Position numbers and translations under genes: made by a program. A DNA stretch of 64,000 nucleotides from contig CAYYPH010000019.1 in NCBI GenBank assembly GCA_964473485.1, positions 1 to 64,000 on the forward strand. Reading direction: 5' to 3'. A model generated the notes under the pieces. The model was not told the origin of the DNA. It worked only from the letters and a program-made list of their open reading frames with translations, and made no database searches. Below are positions 42,253-50,671 of this stretch, piece by piece. Positions within the stretch are counted from its first letter, which is position 1, and each line of letters opens with the position of its first letter. The DNA comes from CAIVAT01 sp964473485. GTDB taxonomy: Bacteria > Bacteroidota > Bacteroidia > Bacteroidales > FEN-979.

Positions 42253-45200
42253 TAAAAATCAAGACTTAAGGAAAAATAAAAAACCGGCTTCCTGATCCGC
42301 CCATCTTCCACTCCCCAGGCCAGGTCACCCCTGAGAAAATAACCGAACAGCCGGGTACGGGCGCCGAACCCGAACCCCTCCACAATGGGATCCTTGATCA
42401 TCTCCACCTTGATGAATAAAGGATTCCTGTAAATGTACCGGGTAAAAAGCTGGTTATCTTCCGACCAGGGCGAGGTGCCGGTCCACGCCGTGCCGACATC
42501 CCCGAAAGCCACGATCTGGAAATTGTTGATAAAGTCGCTCCTTATCGGTCGGTTGAAGAGATAACGAAATACCGGCCACCTTATCTCGGTATTGAAAACA
42601 AAGAAGCTGTTCCCGTTGCGGATATTCTGACTGAACCCGCGCATGTTGGTGGCAAGCGTCTGGAAGGCATAATTCTGGTCAAAGGCAACCGGAGTGTTGG
42701 CATCGAACGAGGGTATCAACCAGTTGTCGACACCGCCCAGGTAATACAGCAGTTTGTTGCTGCCCCACGAAGTGCTGATGGCGAAACGGTTCGCCCATAT
42801 CAGCATCCGGTGCAACCGCTGGTAGTTCCTGAAATCGGCACCCACCACGGTCACGTTGTTCCCACGGCTGTTCACCATCTGGTAATACTCCCCGAAGATC
42901 TTGTAACGGGTTCCCTTGAAGAGATTGACGCCGAGACTCCTGGTGTTATCGTAGGTCAGCTCTCCCTTTATGCTTCCCCATACATTGTGAATGTCAGGCT
43001 GTTCCAGATTCACCGGATCGGTCGAAAGATAAACGGCCCTATCGTACCTTACCGATGCCGTTCCTTTGATGTTCAAAACAGGGTTGAACGGGTAGGTGGC
43101 CACATAGTATAATTCATGTATCCGGTGCCGGATCAGCGAATAATAACCCGTCTCCTCCACCGATTTGCGGTGAAATACGATCTGGTGGTCGAGCCGTCTC
43201 TTGTAATTTCCATAACTGAACAGGTATTCGTTATTGATGAGGCTGATGTTTAACCGCACCCCGCCACTGATCCTGTGATCCTCCATCAGGTCGGTGACCC
43301 CGATCATAAAGAGCGCATTCAGACCGGGATTCACGAATACCGGGGTAGCGCTTCCCGTGAATGGCTGGTAGGCAAAGTTCAGGTAGGTAAAATCGATCTG
43401 GGTGACCATCTGGTCGATATAATATTCCACATTGTAATTCAGCTGTTTGGCATTCCGGTATTTGTTGGCAGTATCCTTGGAAGCCTCACCTCCCTTGCGT
43501 GGTTGCGGGAAAAATATCTGGTACCGGTTAAGAAGTGTACGTCCGGTGCTGTCATCAGTCAGCTCCTCCAGGGTAAAGGTGCTGTCGCGGCCAACCCCGC
43601 TCGTATCAAGCTGTGCCATGATCTGGTTGACCACATCGCTCCGTCTTACAATATAAAAATGTCTTTTGCCCGATGTACGGAATGGTTCAGCCAGCTTAAG
43701 CGGTTGTTCTGGTACTGAATCCTGAATGATAATACCCGGTGCAGGAACAGCCGCAGGTTTCATTGGCCTCACCGGGGGGAGGTCAACCTTCTGAACATGT
43801 TTCGGCCTCACCAGGTCGTCGGTGAACATCCGGTAATTGCCACCGGTGAAAATAATCTCGCCCATCCGTCCGGCCTTGACCGAGACATCCTGCTCAAGGA
43901 TATTCCGGTTGTAATTCGTCACAGGGAAGGTAGTGGTGAAATACCTGTAATGGGTCGTGGTGTCAATATAGGCAATGGTGCTGTCGTACCTCCCCAGGTA
44001 ACGCGAAATAATGCCCGACTGATCGCTGAGGAAGGTGAAATAATTCTCTCCGTATGGCATGGGCTGGATCTCATGCACCCCTGCAGTGGCGGTCAAACGC
44101 TGAAGAGTGGGTCGCCGGGCGGCGTAATGGTATATGAAGAGATCGTGGTCGTACCGCAATGAGTCGATCCGGTAAGGTTCATTGAAACGGATGGTGTCGC
44201 CAGGGCGGTTGGAGGAAAAAATAATGTCAGCCGAATGATTGAAAAACCTGGGATTCAGATCATTGTAAATATCTTTGGTGATCTGTTCGTGAGATCCGGA
44301 TGCGATGTTGTAAACAAATATGTCCGACTGCCCTTGCTGCACTGCCGACATTACCAGGCGGGTCCCGTCATCGGAATAGGAGATGTCGAGCACCTTCTGG
44401 AAATTGACGAGCAACTGGTACTCCTTCGACTTGTCTTCGAGGCTGTAAAATCCCAGCCACACGCCGCCCTTTCGTTCAATGATATAAGCCAGGGCCCTGC
44501 CCGACGGATGCCATGCCAGCAGGGGATAACTGTAATCGGGGCGGTCGGCCAGGCGGTATCCGCCCCTGTACACCCGCTTCTTTTTCCCGGTTTCGGCATC
44601 CTGTATGAATATTTTATAGATGCCCAGGTTGTGTACGGCATACGCTATCTTCTCACCCGCCGGATCGATCTTCAGAGAGTGATAGACCCGGTCGGGCTTG
44701 TTTCGTTTATTCACCGGCGTACCCTGCCTTTGCATCCTCACCGAATCTTGGTAAGCATAATGCTGGCGGTAATAATTCATCCATTCCTGCAAAAGGTTTG
44801 CAAAACTGATACCCAGCACAGCCTGGAACCCCTTCTCCACATTCCTGCTCAGCCGCGCCATATATACAATATTGGGGATGGTCTGGGCCCCGTAATTCTT
44901 TTCCACATAATTCCACAGGCTGTGACCGGCATTCGTGGCATCCATCCCGCTGAGGCTGTTGAATTTGTCGTACTTCCGGCTCACGATGGCGTCATGTACA
45001 TAGTTCTCGATGTCGGCATCCCATTTCCGCGAGATAAAGGATATCAGTCCGTAAAGATACCAGTCGGGAACCGTGAACAAGGCGGTATTCTTGATCTGCG
45101 ACCCGATACCGGTGCCGTAGATCATGTTGTTGAGGATCACCTGGGCAATTCCTGCTCTGATCTGCTGGTCGAAATGTTCGTAATTGCCGTCGAAAAATAG

Positions 45201-45611
45201 CAACACCCGTCCGCCGATGATCCTCGTCACTCCGCCGGTGTTATAATACTCCCAGTCGCCAAACAGGCCGATATTGCTCTGCTTCAGGTCCGACAACGAA
45301 TTGAAGATGATGAACTGCACCTTCTCCTCAAGGTTCGATTGCAGCGACAATTCAATCTCCCGGATATGCTTGTCGGCATATTCGGCCGTGTACAGGGCCA
45401 GTTCACGGCCATTCAGATAATAATAGGTGTCGAATTTGTCGAACCTGAAGTGAAGCCATAGAAAATTGTTGTACTGTACCCGGCTTTTCCCGAACGTGAG
45501 CTGCGAACCATTGTAAAACTGAGCAAATGAGGGGACATTGAAGAGCAGCATCAAAAAAAATCCTGCAACTATCCATTTTCTGATATGCAGCAACCCCGTG
45601 CGGTTCGTCAT
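42252..45611 (-). CDS. outer-membrane protein: peptidase-like, TolB-like propeller and C-terminal beta-barrel
   Basis: The signal peptide ends in 'LFNVPSFAQ'. The first 300 or so residues resemble Bacteroidota peptidase-MA-like domains ('NVEKGFQAVLGISFANLLQEW'), without a clear HExxH. Residues about 310-560 are TolB/WD40-like propeller blades ('LKIDPAGEKIAYAVHNLGIY', 'DISYSDDGTRLVMSAVQQGQ', 'DIYNDLNPRFFNHSADIIFS'). The last 400 or so form an Omp85/surface-antigen-like barrel and end in 'FYFSLSLDF', with a terminal Phe as in outer-membrane barrels. The role is unknown. It is coupled to the PNPOx-like gene by a 1-base overlap. A minus-strand TACTTTTA at 45646-45653 may be the -7 box. Confidence 0.7.
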   Translation of the reverse strand: MTNRTGLLHIRKWIVAGFFLMLLFNVPSFAQFYNGSQLTFGKSRVQYNNFLWLHFRFDKFDTYYYLNGRELALYTAEYADKHIREIELSLQSNLEEKVQFIIFNSLSDLKQSNIGLFGDWEYYNTGGVTRIIGGRVLLFFDGNYEHFDQQIRAGIAQVILNNMIYGTGIGSQIKNTALFTVPDWYLYGLISFISRKWDADIENYVHDAIVSRKYDKFNSLSGMDATNAGHSLWNYVEKNYGAQTIPNIVYMARLSRNVEKGFQAVLGISFANLLQEWMNYYRQHYAYQDSVRMQRQGTPVNKRNKPDRVYHSLKIDPAGEKIAYAVHNLGIYKIFIQDAETGKKKRVYRGGYRLADRPDYSYPLLAWHPSGRALAYIIERKGGVWLGFYSLEDKSKEYQLLVNFQKVLDISYSDDGTRLVMSAVQQGQSDIFVYNIASGSHEQITKDIYNDLNPRFFNHSADIIFSSNRPGDTIRFNEPYRIDSLRYDHDLFIYHYAARRPTLQRLTATAGVHEIQPMPYGENYFTFLSDQSGIISRYLGRYDSTIAYIDTTTHYRYFTTTFPVTNYNRNILEQDVSVKAGRMGEIIFTGGNYRMFTDDLVRPKHVQKVDLPPVRPMKPAAVPAPGIIIQDSVPEQPLKLAEPFRTSGKRHFYIVRRSDVVNQIMAQLDTSGVGRDSTFTLEELTDDSTGRTLLNRYQIFFPQPRKGGEASKDTANKYRNAKQLNYNVEYYIDQMVTQIDFTYLNFAYQPFTGSATPVFVNPGLNALFMIGVTDLMEDHRISGGVRLNISLINNEYLFSYGNYKRRLDHQIVFHRKSVEETGYYSLIRHRIHELYYVATYPFNPVLNIKGTASVRYDRAVYLSTDPVNLEQPDIHNVWGSIKGELTYDNTRSLGVNLFKGTRYKIFGEYYQMVNSRGNNVTVVGADFRNYQRLHRMLIWANRFAISTSWGSNKLLYYLGGVDNWLIPSFDANTPVAFDQNYAFQTLATNMRGFSQNIRNGNSFFVFNTEIRWPVFRYLFNRPIRSDFINNFQIVAFGDVGTAWTGTSPWSEDNQLFTRYIYRNPLFIKVEMIKDPIVEGFGFGARTRLFGYFLRGDLAWGVEDGRIRKPVFYFSLSLDF

Positions 45612-45681
45612 GGTTCGTTTAGAAAAGCTGGAAAAAATGACGCCGTAAAAGTAAAGAAAATAAGGGTACGGTAGAAATATC

Positions 45682-45689
45682 TATTTTTG
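45682..45689 (+). promoter_or_regulatory. -7 box for the MBL-GT9-TatD operon
   Basis: TATTTTTG, a consensus -7 box, lies about 80 bases before ATG 45770. It is divergent from the TACTTTTA at 45646-45653 on the minus strand. Confidence 0.4.
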
Positions 45690-45769
45690 CAGGGCCGTGT
45701 CAGGTGGGTCAGTTAGCCAGGAATAGGCTGCCGGCTCCTGAACCGGTGCACGCTCAGAAATACCCGCCT

Positions 45770-46408
45770 ATGATAAGCATTAAAAGATTCACCTTCAACA
45801 CCTTCATGGTCAACACCTATCTTTTGTGGGATGAAACCAAACAGTGCATTGTGATCGATGCAGCTTGTTACGACCCGGGAGAACAGGCCGAACTGGCCGC
45901 TTTCATCCGCAACGAGGGATTGATCCTGAAAAGGAACCTCAACACGCACTGCCACATCGACCACGTGCTTGGTAACGGATTTATCCACCATGAATTTGGC
46001 ATCGCTCCCGAATACCATGCCGGTTCCGTTCCCTTTTTCGAGACTGCCCTTGAGATAGGGTACTCCTTTGGTTTCCGCATCGACTCAATCCCATCACCCG
46101 CCCGGTTCCTGGCCGACGGGGAAACGGTTTCATGGGGGAATTCAACGCTCACGGTGCTGTACACCCCCGGTCACGCCGAAGGAAGTGTCTGTTTTTACAG
46201 TGCCGGCGATGGATTCGTCATTACAGGCGATGTCCTTTTCAAAGATACCATTGGCAGGACTGACCTGCCGTCGGGCGACTTCGACCAGCTGATGAACAGT
46301 ATCAGGACCAGGCTCTTCACCCTGCCCCCCGAAACCATTGTTTATCCGGGTCACGGTCCCGAAACGACCATCGGTTACGAGATGGCCAACAACCCCTTCA
46401 TCCGGTGA
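45770..46408 (+). CDS. MBL-fold metallo-hydrolase (glyoxalase II-like)
   Basis: ATG 45770 gives 'MISIKRFTFNTFMVNTYLLW', the usual start; the longer frame is not supported. Metal ligands are 'NTHCHIDHVLGN' (HxHxDH), 'YTPGHAEGSVCF' (His), 'VITGDVLFKDTIGR' (Asp) and 'VYPGHGPETTIG' (His). Glyoxalase II-like proteins of this size in Bacteroidota often act on thioesters, but the substrate is not fixed. It is the first gene of a three-gene operon with 4-base and 1-base overlaps. Confidence 0.88.
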   Translation: MISIKRFTFNTFMVNTYLLWDETKQCIVIDAACYDPGEQAELAAFIRNEGLILKRNLNTHCHIDHVLGNGFIHHEFGIAPEYHAGSVPFFETALEIGYSFGFRIDSIPSPARFLADGETVSWGNSTLTVLYTPGHAEGSVCFYSAGDGFVITGDVLFKDTIGRTDLPSGDFDQLMNSIRTRLFTLPPETIVYPGHGPETTIGYEMANNPFIR

Positions 46409-47418
46409 AACCTGCCGTCAGAAAAGTCCTCATCATCCGCCTGAGTTCCATTGGCGATATTGTTCTCACCACACCGGTGGTACGGTGCATCCGGAAGCAA
46501 TTCCCCTCTGCCGAGATTCACTACCTTACCAAAAGCCGGTATGCCATGCTTATCGAAGCCAATCCTTACATCGACAGGATCTGGCGGTTTAATGATAATC
46601 TCGGTGAACTGATCGCGCTGCTGAAAAAAGAAAAGTTCAGTTTCATCGTCGACCTGCACCGGAACCTCCGGTCGCACTACCTGCGGTTAATGATCGCGGC
46701 ACCGGGGGCAACCTTTCCCAAACTGAATCTTCTGAAATGGCTGATCGTTAACCTGAAGATCAACCGGCTGCCGGAGGTACACATCGTCGACCGTTACTTC
46801 AGGGCCTGCGCTCCCCTCAGAGTAAAAAACGACGGCCAGGGGCTCGATTACTTTATCCCGGCGGGCAGCGAAGTAAAACCTGAAGAACTGCCTCCCGCTC
46901 ACCGCGAAGGCTTTGTTGCTGTGGTTACAGGAGGAAAACATGGTACCAAGATCTTTCCGGCCGGCAAGATCATTGAAGTGTGCCGGGAACTTAAACGCCC
47001 CGTTGTCATCCTCGGCGGACCCGAAGACCGCCACCGTGGCGAGGAGGTTGCAGCTTCCCTTGGACCCATGATCTTCAACGCATGCGGCAAATTCGACCTG
47101 AACCAGTCTGCATCATTGATCCGGCAATCACTCGCAGTGCTCACGAACGACACCGGACTGATGCACATAGCAGCCGCCTTCCGTAAACCCATCGTGTCGG
47201 TATGGGGAAATACCATACCGGCGTTCGGAATGTACCCGTATATGCCCGGAAAATCCGCCGGTTCTTACCTTGCCGAAGTCAGCGGCCTTGGCTGCCGGCC
47301 ATGCAGCAAACTGGGATATGAACGGTGTCCCAGGCAACACTTTCGCTGCATGAATGATATCGGCAGCCATGAAATCGCCATTACGCTTCAACGGATGATA
47401 AACAAGCAAACAGGCTGA
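46405..47418 (+). CDS. glycosyltransferase family 9 (heptosyltransferase-like)
   Basis: The GTG start overlaps the previous stop (GTGA). The GT9 pattern is 'VLIIRLSSIGDIVLTTPVVR', then 'FSFIVDLHRNLRSHYL', 'VVILGGPEDRHRGEE' and the nucleotide-sugar site 'VLTNDTGLMHIAAAFRKPIV'. It ends with 'GCRPCSKLGYERCPRQHFRC', a cysteine-rich tail common in this family. It transfers heptose or a related sugar to the inner core of lipopolysaccharide at the cytoplasmic face. The acceptor sugar is not known. Confidence 0.88.
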   Translation: MKPAVRKVLIIRLSSIGDIVLTTPVVRCIRKQFPSAEIHYLTKSRYAMLIEANPYIDRIWRFNDNLGELIALLKKEKFSFIVDLHRNLRSHYLRLMIAAPGATFPKLNLLKWLIVNLKINRLPEVHIVDRYFRACAPLRVKNDGQGLDYFIPAGSEVKPEELPPAHREGFVAVVTGGKHGTKIFPAGKIIEVCRELKRPVVILGGPEDRHRGEEVAASLGPMIFNACGKFDLNQSASLIRQSLAVLTNDTGLMHIAAAFRKPIVSVWGNTIPAFGMYPYMPGKSAGSYLAEVSGLGCRPCSKLGYERCPRQHFRCMNDIGSHEIAITLQRMINKQTG

Positions 47419-48197
47419 TGACATTCACCGATACCCATAACCACTGTTATGCCGGGGAGTTCGACGCCGACCGTCCGGCAATGATCCGGCGGGCCATTGA
47501 TGCTGGCGTGTCATACATGTTCCTGCCGGCCATCGATTCGGGGCATACCGACAGGCTACTCGAAATGGCAGGAAATTATCCGCAACATTGTTTTCCGATG
47601 ATGGGGCTGCATCCGACCTCGGTCAGGGAGAATTACCCTGAAGAGCTGGCTCACGTGGAAGAAATGCTTGCAAAACCAGGTGTTATTTTTTACGCCATCG
47701 GCGAGATCGGCATTGATCTTTACTGGGACCGGACCTTTGAACAACAGCAGGTGGAGGTCTTCAGGCGACAGCTCAAACTTGCGGTTGAATACGACCTTCC
47801 GGTGGTCATCCACACCCGGAATTCGATGGATATCGCCCTGCAGATCGTCAGCGAGTGGCCGGGAAATCCGCTCCGGGGTATTTTTCATTGCTTCAGCGGC
47901 AATGCGGTTCAGGCAGCACAGGCCATCAGGCTGGGGTTTAAGCTGGGCATCGGGGGGGTTATCACCTACAGGAATTCCGGGCTCCAGAAGGTGGTCGAAC
48001 ACACCCCGGTCGAACATCTTGTCCTCGAAACCGATGCACCGTGGCTTCCCCCGGTTCCCCACCGGGGCGAAAGGAACGAACCTTCCTATATCCCGCTCAT
48101 AGCTCAGAAGATCGCGGAAATTAAAAACCTATCTCTGGAGACGGTCGCAGAGATCACAACAAATAATGCTGTTGACCTTTTCAGGATCGACCGGTAA
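47418..48197 (+). CDS. TatD family hydrolase (metal-dependent DNase)
   Basis: The metal ligands are in 'FTDTHNHCYAGEFDADRP' (HxH), 'AIGEIGIDLYW' (Glu), 'PVVIHTRNSMDIA' (His), 'GIFHCFSGN' (His) and 'LVLETDAPWLPP' (Asp). The length of 259 residues is normal. The start ATG overlaps the previous stop by one base (TGATG). Family members are 3'-5' exonucleases or DNA-repair-associated hydrolases. Confidence 0.92.
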   Translation: MTFTDTHNHCYAGEFDADRPAMIRRAIDAGVSYMFLPAIDSGHTDRLLEMAGNYPQHCFPMMGLHPTSVRENYPEELAHVEEMLAKPGVIFYAIGEIGIDLYWDRTFEQQQVEVFRRQLKLAVEYDLPVVIHTRNSMDIALQIVSEWPGNPLRGIFHCFSGNAVQAAQAIRLGFKLGIGGVITYRNSGLQKVVEHTPVEHLVLETDAPWLPPVPHRGERNEPSYIPLIAQKIAEIKNLSLETVAEITTNNAVDLFRIDR

Positions 48198-48201
48198 CTT
48201 T

Positions 48202-48867
48202 CTATAAAAGGTCCGGAATCCTTGCGATCACACCCTCGTGGTCATTGACGGGCGAATTGACCAGCTTCGATATGGGCCAGGCCTCCATCAGTTCTGCGGG
48301 AAATGGTTGCAGCAGTCCGGTCAGGTTGTCGTCAGGACCGGCCTGTATCCAGCGCGATTCCTCGCTGCGTGGCAGAATTACAGGCATGCGGTCGTGAATG
48401 GCAGCCATCAGTCTGTTGGGAACGGTGGTGAGGATGGTGAAAGAATGTACAGGTATACCCCCGGGGTCGTTCCACGTATCCCACAACCCGGCAAATGCAA
48501 ACGGATCGCCGCTTTTCAGCCGGATGTTATAAGGGGTCTTTTCACTGTTGCGCTTCCACTCATAAAAGCCGGTTGCCGGCACAAGGCATCTCCTGCTCCT
48601 GAAGGAATTACGAAATGAGGGTTTTTCGGTCACGGTCTCCGCCCTGGCATTGATCATCTTGTTACCGATGGCAGCCTCTTTGGCCCAGGCGGGTATCAGC
48701 CCCCACCGGAAGAACTGAAGCGTTTCCGGTTCCCGGTTTGTGATCACCGCCAGATTCTGGGTCGGCGCACAGTTGTATCGCGCTTTGTATATGGCAGTTC
48801 TTACCCTGATCCCGAACCGCTCCTGGATCAGGGCATCCTCCATCACAAATGAAAAACGTCCGCACAT
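48202..48867 (-). CDS. SRAP domain protein (YedK/HMCES-like)
   Basis: It protects abasic sites in single-stranded DNA by forming a covalent link through Cys2. It starts 'MCGRFSFVMEDALIQERFG', so the catalytic Cys is residue 2 after Met removal. The other active-site parts are 'INARAETVTEKPSFRN', 'LVPATGFYEWKR' (Glu) and 'AIHDRMPVIL' (His). The length of 221 residues is usual. A minus-strand TATCTTTA at 48885-48892 is a plausible -7 box. Confidence 0.92.
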   Translation of the reverse strand: MCGRFSFVMEDALIQERFGIRVRTAIYKARYNCAPTQNLAVITNREPETLQFFRWGLIPAWAKEAAIGNKMINARAETVTEKPSFRNSFRSRRCLVPATGFYEWKRNSEKTPYNIRLKSGDPFAFAGLWDTWNDPGGIPVHSFTILTTVPNRLMAAIHDRMPVILPRSEESRWIQAGPDDNLTGLLQPFPAELMEAWPISKLVNSPVNDHEGVIARIPDLL

Positions 48868-48920
48868 AGATAAAAAATTTATGGTAAAGATACGTGTACT
48901 GATTTTTTTTTACTCTTTTG

Positions 48921-48950
48921 TTGAATTTACTGTTTTTTGTTATATTTTTG
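48921..48950 (+). promoter_or_regulatory. consensus Bacteroidota promoter for acylphosphatase
   Basis: TTG at 48921-48923, a 19-base spacer and TATTTTTG at 48943-48950 match the TTG-N19-TAnnTTTG consensus. The ATG at 48964 leaves a very short leader. Confidence 0.7.
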
Positions 48951-48963
48951 AGAAAAAAATTCA

Positions 48964-49257
48964 ATGTCACCGGTCAAGCATCTAAATATTACCCTAACAG
49001 GCAAAGTACAGCAGGTCGGGTTCCGCTTCACTGCGATGGAGGTCGCCCACCGGCATGATATCAGGGGAATCGTTATGAACTCCGGCAGTAACATGGTCTA
49101 CATTGAGGCAGAGGGCAAACCGGACGACCTTGATATGTTCCTTAAATGGTGTGCCCGGGGACCGCTCGGTGCAAGGGTCGACAAGGTGGAGGTGGCGGAA
49201 GCCGGGCTGAAGGATTATACCCGTTTTGATATAATGAGCCGGTCTGCTGCGCTCTAA
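48964..49257 (+). CDS. acyP: acylphosphatase
   Basis: It hydrolyses acyl phosphates. The signature is 'LTGKVQQVGFRFTAMEVAHR', in which the phosphate-binding Arg lies in VGFR, and the catalytic Asn is in 'GIVMNSGSNMVYIEAEG'. At 97 residues it is normal in size. It is preceded by a consensus promoter and is convergent with rsmI 5 bases later. Confidence 0.92.
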   Translation: MSPVKHLNITLTGKVQQVGFRFTAMEVAHRHDIRGIVMNSGSNMVYIEAEGKPDDLDMFLKWCARGPLGARVDKVEVAEAGLKDYTRFDIMSRSAAL

Positions 49258-49262
49258 GTTGT

Positions 49263-49949
49263 TCATGGCTCTGTGCAGCCTGCAACAATGATTACGATTT
49301 CACCTTTCACGGTCTTGCTCCTAAAGTGTGTTAACAGTTCCTCTATTGTTCCGCGCACAGTCTCTTCATGGATCTTGGAAATTTCCCTGCACACACAGGC
49401 TGCTCTTTCGGTACCGAAATATTCCGACATTTGTTCCAAAGTTCTGGTCAGCCGGTGCGGTGACTCGTAAAAAACCATCGTCCTCGGTTCATTCTGCAGC
49501 GAGAGCAACCTGGAGTGCCGGCCCTTCTTGTGGGGCAGGAATCCTTCGAAAATGAACCGTTCGCACGGGAGTCCTGAATCGACCAGCGCCGGTACGAAGG
49601 CGGTGGGTCCGGGCAGACATTCCACTGCTATTTCCGACCTGATGCATTCCCTCACCAGTAGGAATCCCGGATCGCTGATAGCCGGGGTTCCGGCATCGGA
49701 GACCAGGGCACAGGTTTCACCTGCAAGGATCCGGTCAACCACCCACCGCAGGGTTTTGTGCTCATTGAACTGGTGATGGGCCCAAAGCTTTTTTTCAATG
49801 TTATAGTGCCTGAGCAGGTTGCCGGTTGTCCGGGTGTCCTCGGCAAGAATAAAATCTGCCTCTTTCAACAACCGCAAGGCCCTGAAAGTTATGTCTTCAA
49901 GGTTACCCACCGGGGTGGGGACAACATATAGTTTCCCTGTGGCACTCAT
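49263..49949 (-). CDS. rsmI: 16S rRNA (cytidine1402-2'-O)-methyltransferase
   Basis: The family pattern is 'LYVVPTPVGNLEDITFRALR', 'DFILAEDTRTTGNLLRHYNI', 'CALVSDAGTPAISDPGFLLV', 'CLPGPTAFVPALVDSGLP' and 'FEGFLPHKKGRHSRL', then 'MVFYESPHRLTRTL'. At 228 residues it has the short form usual in Bacteroidota, without the C-terminal extension of E. coli RsmI. Its start overlaps the stop of the response regulator gene upstream by 4 bases (ATGA). Confidence 0.93.
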   Translation of the reverse strand: MSATGKLYVVPTPVGNLEDITFRALRLLKEADFILAEDTRTTGNLLRHYNIEKKLWAHHQFNEHKTLRWVVDRILAGETCALVSDAGTPAISDPGFLLVRECIRSEIAVECLPGPTAFVPALVDSGLPCERFIFEGFLPHKKGRHSRLLSLQNEPRTMVFYESPHRLTRTLEQMSEYFGTERAACVCREISKIHEETVRGTIEELLTHFRSKTVKGEIVIIVAGCTEP

Positions 49950-50647
49950 GTATTCATCACCAGTTTGAACCCGATACCGTGAACATTGATCAGCTCCACC
50001 CTCGGATCGTGCTTAAGATATTTCCTGAGTTTGACTATATATACATCCATGCTCCGGGCATTGAAATAACTATCGTCATTCCATATCTCCTTCAGCGCAG
50101 TCTTCCGGTCGAGCACCTCGTTGGGCCGCTGGCAAAGCAGTTTCAGCAGGCTGGCCTCCTTCGACGTGAGCTTCTGTTCCTTGTTACGGTAAGTGAGCGT
50201 CTGCCGGTTGTAGTCGAAGACATACCCCCCAAGCGAGAACACATTCTCCGACCCTCCCTGCTTTTCCCTGCCATCAGTCCTCCTGAGAATGGCCTGCATC
50301 CGCATCAGCAACTCCTCCATACTGAAAGGCTTGGTTAGATAATCATCGGCCCCGGCCTCAAAGCCCTTCAGCTTGTCTTCCTGCATCGACCGGGCTGTCA
50401 GAAAAAGCACCGGCACTTTCTTATCCAACGCACGGATCTCGCTTGCTGCCTCAAAACCATCCTTCACCGGCATCATAATATCCAGTATGCAAAAATCAAA
50501 CTCTTTCATCTGGAACATGTCGACAGCCTCCTGCCCGTTGACAGCCATGGTGGTATTGTATCCTTTGGCCTCCAGGTAATTCTTCAGGATGTTGCCCAGG
50601 TTACGGTCATCCTCGGCAAGCAGCACCCTCACCTGTTCTTTCTCCAT
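49946..50647 (-). CDS. rprY: OmpR-type response regulator, RprY-like
   Basis: The receiver ('VLLAEDDRNLGNILKNYL', phospho-acceptor Asp in 'FCILDIMMPVKDGF', 'DDYLTKPFSMEELLMRM') is followed by a winged helix. That part reads 'LTSKEASLLKLLCQRPNEVL', 'WNDDSYFNARSMDVYIVKL' and 'INVHGIGFKLV'. The last stretch is nearly the same as in RprY of Bacteroides as I recall it. It pairs with the kinase encoded 24 bases upstream on the same strand. Confidence 0.85.
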   Translation of the reverse strand: MEKEQVRVLLAEDDRNLGNILKNYLEAKGYNTTMAVNGQEAVDMFQMKEFDFCILDIMMPVKDGFEAASEIRALDKKVPVLFLTARSMQEDKLKGFEAGADDYLTKPFSMEELLMRMQAILRRTDGREKQGGSENVFSLGGYVFDYNRQTLTYRNKEQKLTSKEASLLKLLCQRPNEVLDRKTALKEIWNDDSYFNARSMDVYIVKLRKYLKHDPRVELINVHGIGFKLVMNT

Positions 50648-50671
50648 ACATCATAAATTAGCAACAAGTTT

